From Streptomyces anulatus (GTDB lineage Bacteria; Actinomycetota; Actinomycetes; Streptomycetales; Streptomycetaceae), in the NCBI RefSeq assembly GCF_000721175.1, contig NZ_JOEZ01000012.1, positions 124,001 through 188,000 of the forward strand: a stretch of DNA of 64,000 nucleotides, in the 5' to 3' direction. The notes beneath the pieces are model-generated. The model worked only from the letters and a program-made list of their open reading frames with translations. It was not told where the DNA came from and made no database searches. The position numbers and the translations under genes are program-made. How positions within the stretch are numbered: the first letter of the stretch is position 1; each line of letters begins with the position of its first letter. Below are positions 60,983 to 64,000 of this stretch, in pieces.

Positions 60983-61771
60983 TCAGACGAATTCGTGTTC
61001 CGGTACGGCGGGGCTGCCGAGTGCGTCGCGCCGCTGCGGCATCTCCAGGCTCACCATGCGCCGCCAGCCGATCAGACGCTCGTACGCGTACATCGCGTGG
61101 ATGCCCGCGGCGAGGACGGCGGCCTTGGGGCGCGACCAGCCGAGCACCCGGCCCATGTTGGCCATCACGGCGAGGCTGACGTCACGGTGGACCCGGATCT
61201 CGGCCAGGGCGCACTCGCGCATGATCCGCTGGATGGTCCGGCCGTGTCCGGCGCGGGCGAGGCCGAGGAGTTCCTCGTGGCAGTACGCGAGGTGGTTGTC
61301 CTCGTCGTCGGAGATCATCTTCACCGCGCGGCCGATGTCGGGGTGGTCGGCGAAGTAACGGCGCAGCAGGCGCATCTGCTCCGAGGCGCGCTGCTCGGTG
61401 ACGCGGCTGTGGGCCAGATAGGTGATGATGTCGCGCTCGGTGAGCCGCTCCTCGCCGCGCAGCCGGGAGTGCGCGAGGCCGATGCCCTGCTGTTCCAGGA
61501 GCATCGTGTAGTCGGTCTCCGGCGGGACCTCGACGGGCGGCAGCCCGCGCTTCATCAGGAGGGCGTCGAAGATCCGGCCGTGCTTGTCCTCGTCGGCGCC
61601 GTGCCGGACGATCTTGGGAGCCAGGTCGCGGCGGCTCTCCGGGACGAGGGCGGCGATGCGGGCGTTCTCCCAGCCGCCCTGGGCCTCGCCGCTCGCGGCG
61701 ATGGAACAGAAGAGCCGGTAGGACTCGTCGTTGTCCAGAATCTCCTGGAACAGGGTCTGTGCTGAGAGCAT
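60983..61771 (-). CDS. Ferritin-like domain-containing protein
   Basis: A 262-aa helical protein with a ferritin-like four-helix bundle. Likely di-iron ligands are the Glu/His pairs in HGADEDKHGRIFDALL and ISDDEDNHLAYCHEELL. The C-terminal 80 residues (IHRDVSLAVMANMG-like, RVHRDVSLAVMANMGRVLGW) may be membrane-associated. Role unknown; it could be an oxygenase or iron-binding protein. ATG 61771 has GGAGG 8 bases upstream. It converges on corA with only 26 bases between stops. Confidence 0.8.
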   Translation of the reverse strand: MLSAQTLFQEILDNDESYRLFCSIAASGEAQGGWENARIAALVPESRRDLAPKIVRHGADEDKHGRIFDALLMKRGLPPVEVPPETDYTMLLEQQGIGLAHSRLRGEERLTERDIITYLAHSRVTEQRASEQMRLLRRYFADHPDIGRAVKMISDDEDNHLAYCHEELLGLARAGHGRTIQRIMRECALAEIRVHRDVSLAVMANMGRVLGWSRPKAAVLAAGIHAMYAYERLIGWRRMVSLEMPQRRDALGSPAVPEHEFV

Positions 61772-61953
61772 GACGGCCACCTCCGTACCCGTTGCCCGCG
61801 GAGCCGAAGTCCGCGGGCAGTAGTCCGCACGGAGAGTCAAATGCGCCGCGGGACAGTCGGCAACCGGAACGGTCACGGAGCCGGTCAGCGACCCGGTCAC
61901 GGGCAGCGCGCGGCGGGCGTAACCCCTGGGCGTGCGGCGCGTTGTTCCAGGTG

Positions 61954-61995
61954 ACGGCCGTGGCGGGGAAGACCCCGAGCCCCCACCACGGCCGT
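61954..61995 (-). terminator. Terminator downstream of the LLM oxidoreductase
   Basis: ACGGCCGTGG-C-GGGG (61954-61968) pairs with CCCC-A-CCACGGCCGT (61981-61995) with one mismatch, 19 bases past the stop. Confidence 0.75.
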
Positions 61996-62014
61996 AGTGC
62001 TGTCCCGGGACCCG

Positions 62015-63064
62015 TCAGGCGAGGCCGGAGCGCTCCAGGGCGTCCGTGCCGGCGCGCAGGGCGGTGAGCCGCTCCTCCAGGGTGAAGCCGGCCGGGGCGA
62101 GGTTGAGCGTGGTGACCCCGGCGGCGGCGTACGCCTGCATCCGGTCGGCGATCCGCTCGACGGGGCCGAGCAACGCGGTCTGGTCGATGAGCTGGTGCGG
62201 TACGGCAGCGGCGGCCCCCGCCTTGTCCCCTCCGAGGTACTTGTCCTGGATCTCGGCGGCCTCCCTCTCGTACCCCATGCGCTGCGCGAGCTGGTTGTAG
62301 AAGTTCTGCTTCCGGCTGCCCATGCCGCCGACGTACAGGGCGGTGTACGGGCGGAACATGTCGGCGAGGCCGGTCACGTCGTCGCCGACGGCGAGCGGCA
62401 GCGTCGGGCTGACGTCGAAGCCCTCCATGGTCTTCCCGGCCTTCTCCCGGCCCGCGCGCAGTGGCTGGATCGCGGTCTCCTCCAGGTGCTCGGCGGAGGG
62501 GAAGATCAGCAGGGCGCCGTCGGCGATCTCACCGGTCTGCTCCAGGTTCTTGGGGCCGATCGCGGCGATGTAGAGCGGGATGTGCTCGCGCTGGGGGTGC
62601 ACGGTGAGCTTGATCGGCTTGCCCGGGCCGCCGGGGAGCGGCAGCGTCCAGTGCGCTCCCTCGTACGACACGCGCTCGCGGGTCATCGCCTTGCGGACGA
62701 TCTCCACGTACTCGCGGGTGCGGGCCAGCGGCTTGTCGAACTTCACGCCGTACCAGCCCTCGGAGACCTGCGGGCCCGAGACCCCGAGGCCGAGGCGGAA
62801 GCGGCCGCCGGACAGCGAGTCGAGGGTGGCGGCGGTCATCGCCGTCATGGTGGGCTGACGGGCCGGGATCTGCATGATCGCGGAGCCGACGTCGATCGAC
62901 TCGGTCTGGGCCGCGACCCAGGTCAGCACGGTCGGGGCGTCGGAGCCGTACGCCTCGGCCGCCCAGCAGACGTCGTAGCCGAGCCGGTCGGCCTCCTGCG
63001 CGACGGCGAGGTTGTCGCCGTCCATGCCGGCGCCCCAGTAACCGAGATTGATGCCGAGCCGCAT
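62015..63064 (-). CDS. LLM class F420-dependent oxidoreductase
   Basis: A 349-aa luciferase-like TIM-barrel enzyme, probably using F420 as the related Rv3520c-type proteins do. N-terminal RLGINLGYWGAGMDGDNLAVAQEADRLG, then WAAEAYGSDAPTVLTWVAA and the phosphate-binding GGRFRLGLGVSGPQVSEGW. Substrate unknown. The ATG has AGGGGAGCGG upstream. A strong hairpin follows the stop. Confidence 0.88.
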   Translation of the reverse strand: MRLGINLGYWGAGMDGDNLAVAQEADRLGYDVCWAAEAYGSDAPTVLTWVAAQTESIDVGSAIMQIPARQPTMTAMTAATLDSLSGGRFRLGLGVSGPQVSEGWYGVKFDKPLARTREYVEIVRKAMTRERVSYEGAHWTLPLPGGPGKPIKLTVHPQREHIPLYIAAIGPKNLEQTGEIADGALLIFPSAEHLEETAIQPLRAGREKAGKTMEGFDVSPTLPLAVGDDVTGLADMFRPYTALYVGGMGSRKQNFYNQLAQRMGYEREAAEIQDKYLGGDKAGAAAAVPHQLIDQTALLGPVERIADRMQAYAAAGVTTLNLAPAGFTLEERLTALRAGTDALERSGLA

Positions 63065-63202
63065 AACCGCTCCCCTTACTGATCAGTAACGTCGCTTCCT
63101 CCGGACTCTAGCGCGGGTGGCGGCGATCCGGCAGGCCCGGCGGACCTCCGGTTGTCCACAGGCCTCCGCCCGGTGGGGCCATGGCCAGTAATCTCAGCGC
63201 CC

Positions 63203-64000
63203 ATGGAGCAGAGGCATCTCGGCCGTACCGGCCTTCGCGTGTCCCGGATCGGGCTCGGCACCCTCACCTGGGGCCGGGACACGGACGAGCACGACGCCGC
63301 CGACCAGCTGAAAGCCTTCTGGGACGCGGGCGGCACCCTGGTGGACACCGCCGATGTGTACGGGGGCGGCGAGGCCGAACATCTGCTCGGGCGGCTGGTC
63401 GACAGCCTGGTCCCCCGTCAGGATCTGGTCATCGCCACGAAGGCGGGCAACGTCCCGGACCCCTACCGCCGCTTCAACGGCTCGCGCGGGCACCTCCTGG
63501 CCGCCCTGGACGCGTCCCTGGAGCGGCTCGGCACGGATTACGTGGACCTGTGGCAGGTCCACGCCTTCGATCCGGCGACCCCGCTGGAGGAGACGCTCCA
63601 GGCGGTGGACCTGGCCGTGTCCTCCGGCCGCGTCCGCTACGCGGGCGTGTCGAACTTCTGCGGCTGGCAGCTGGCGAAGGCCGCCACCTGGCAGCTCGCC
63701 GCACCCGGGGTGCGCACCCGGCTGGCCAGTACGCAGATGGAGTACTCGCTGCTCCAGCGGGGCATCGAGCGCGAGGTGCTGCCCGCCGCGCTGGACCTCG
63801 GGATCGGGCTGCTGCCGTCCTCTCCGCTGGGACGCGGGGTGCTCACCGGCAAGTACCGACAGGGCACGCCGGCCGACTCCCGGGGCGCGTCCGACCGGCT
63901 CGCCCCGTTCGTCGAGCCGTATCTCGACGACGCGGCGGCCCGCATCACCGACGCGGTGGCGACGGCGGCGGACGGCCTGGCGACGAGCCCGCTCCAGGTG
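63203..64000 (+). CDS. Aldo/keto reductase, cut by the window end
   Basis: The first 266 codons of an aldo/keto reductase that runs past base 64000. It begins MEQRHLGRTGLRVSRIGLGT. The catalytic Asp and Tyr are in LVDTADVYGGGEAEHLLGR, the Lys in DLVIATKAG and the His in YVDLWQVHAFD. NADPH-dependent reduction of aldehydes or ketones is expected. No ribosome site precedes ATG 63203; a TAATCT about 10 bases upstream hints at a leaderless transcript. Confidence 0.92.
   Translation, partial: MEQRHLGRTGLRVSRIGLGTLTWGRDTDEHDAADQLKAFWDAGGTLVDTADVYGGGEAEHLLGRLVDSLVPRQDLVIATKAGNVPDPYRRFNGSRGHLLAALDASLERLGTDYVDLWQVHAFDPATPLEETLQAVDLAVSSGRVRYAGVSNFCGWQLAKAATWQLAAPGVRTRLASTQMEYSLLQRGIEREVLPAALDLGIGLLPSSPLGRGVLTGKYRQGTPADSRGASDRLAPFVEPYLDDAAARITDAVATAADGLATSPLQV

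Noticed and set aside
1..64000. tRNA genes, rRNA genes, CRISPR arrays, replication origin, phage attachment sites
   Set aside because: The intergenic gaps were read and none showed the expected sequence or structure; a covariance-model search would be needed for certainty.

Overview
This is a high-GC actinobacterial chromosome segment, almost certainly from a Streptomyces. The genes show strong G/C third-position bias, frequent GTG starts and many 4-base stop/start overlaps. The window carries the full Pup-proteasome locus, the mycothiol gene mshC and the glycerol (gyl) operon, in the order I recall for S. coelicolor around SCO1620-SCO1670. All identifications come from reading the sequence; no database search was run.

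Left part (1-14.5 kb): an iron-box-preceded siderophore-interacting reductase and a MerR regulator facing a small membrane-protein operon whose second gene is frameshifted. Then comes a compact SigK island. sigK, rskA and a photolyase run rightward. Five overlapping genes run leftward (FAD oxidoreductase, DUF1365, two cyclopropane-synthase-type methyltransferases, DUF1295 membrane enzyme). An MPT70/MPT83-like fasciclin lipoprotein lies just beyond. Three copies of a CCAATCC-N15-(C/A)CGAA(T/C) promoter sit in front of sigK and, back to back, between the leftward operon and the fasciclin gene. A 22-G homopolymer then abuts a 5'-truncated ADP-ribosylglycohydrolase.

Middle part (14.5-39 kb), mostly on the minus strand: helY, a lipid kinase, tatC, tatA, two small proteins, pafC, a 166-bp MITE-like inverted-repeat element, pafB, two FKBP isomerases, pafA, an MFS transporter with a divergent LacI regulator, then prcA, prcB, an endonuclease VII-like gene, pup, dop and the proteasomal ATPase arc. 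Dop, PafA, Pup, Arc and PrcAB form the pupylation and degradation pathway; PafBC are DNA-damage-response activators. A ferredoxin, trmI, a site-2 protease, a RecB-type nuclease and an orphan response regulator follow.

Right part (39-64 kb): an orphan peptide-binding lipoprotein, a HAD phosphatase, metH, the gylR-glpF-glpK-glpD glycerol regulon with shared operator motifs, a decayed luciferase-like monooxygenase, a PAC2 protein, a secreted GH31 glycosidase, and the mshC / kinase-like / DUF3090 / histidine phosphatase cluster. CorA, a ferritin-like protein, an F420-type oxidoreductase and a truncated-by-window aldo/keto reductase finish the segment. No tRNA, rRNA, CRISPR array or complete insertion sequence was recognised.
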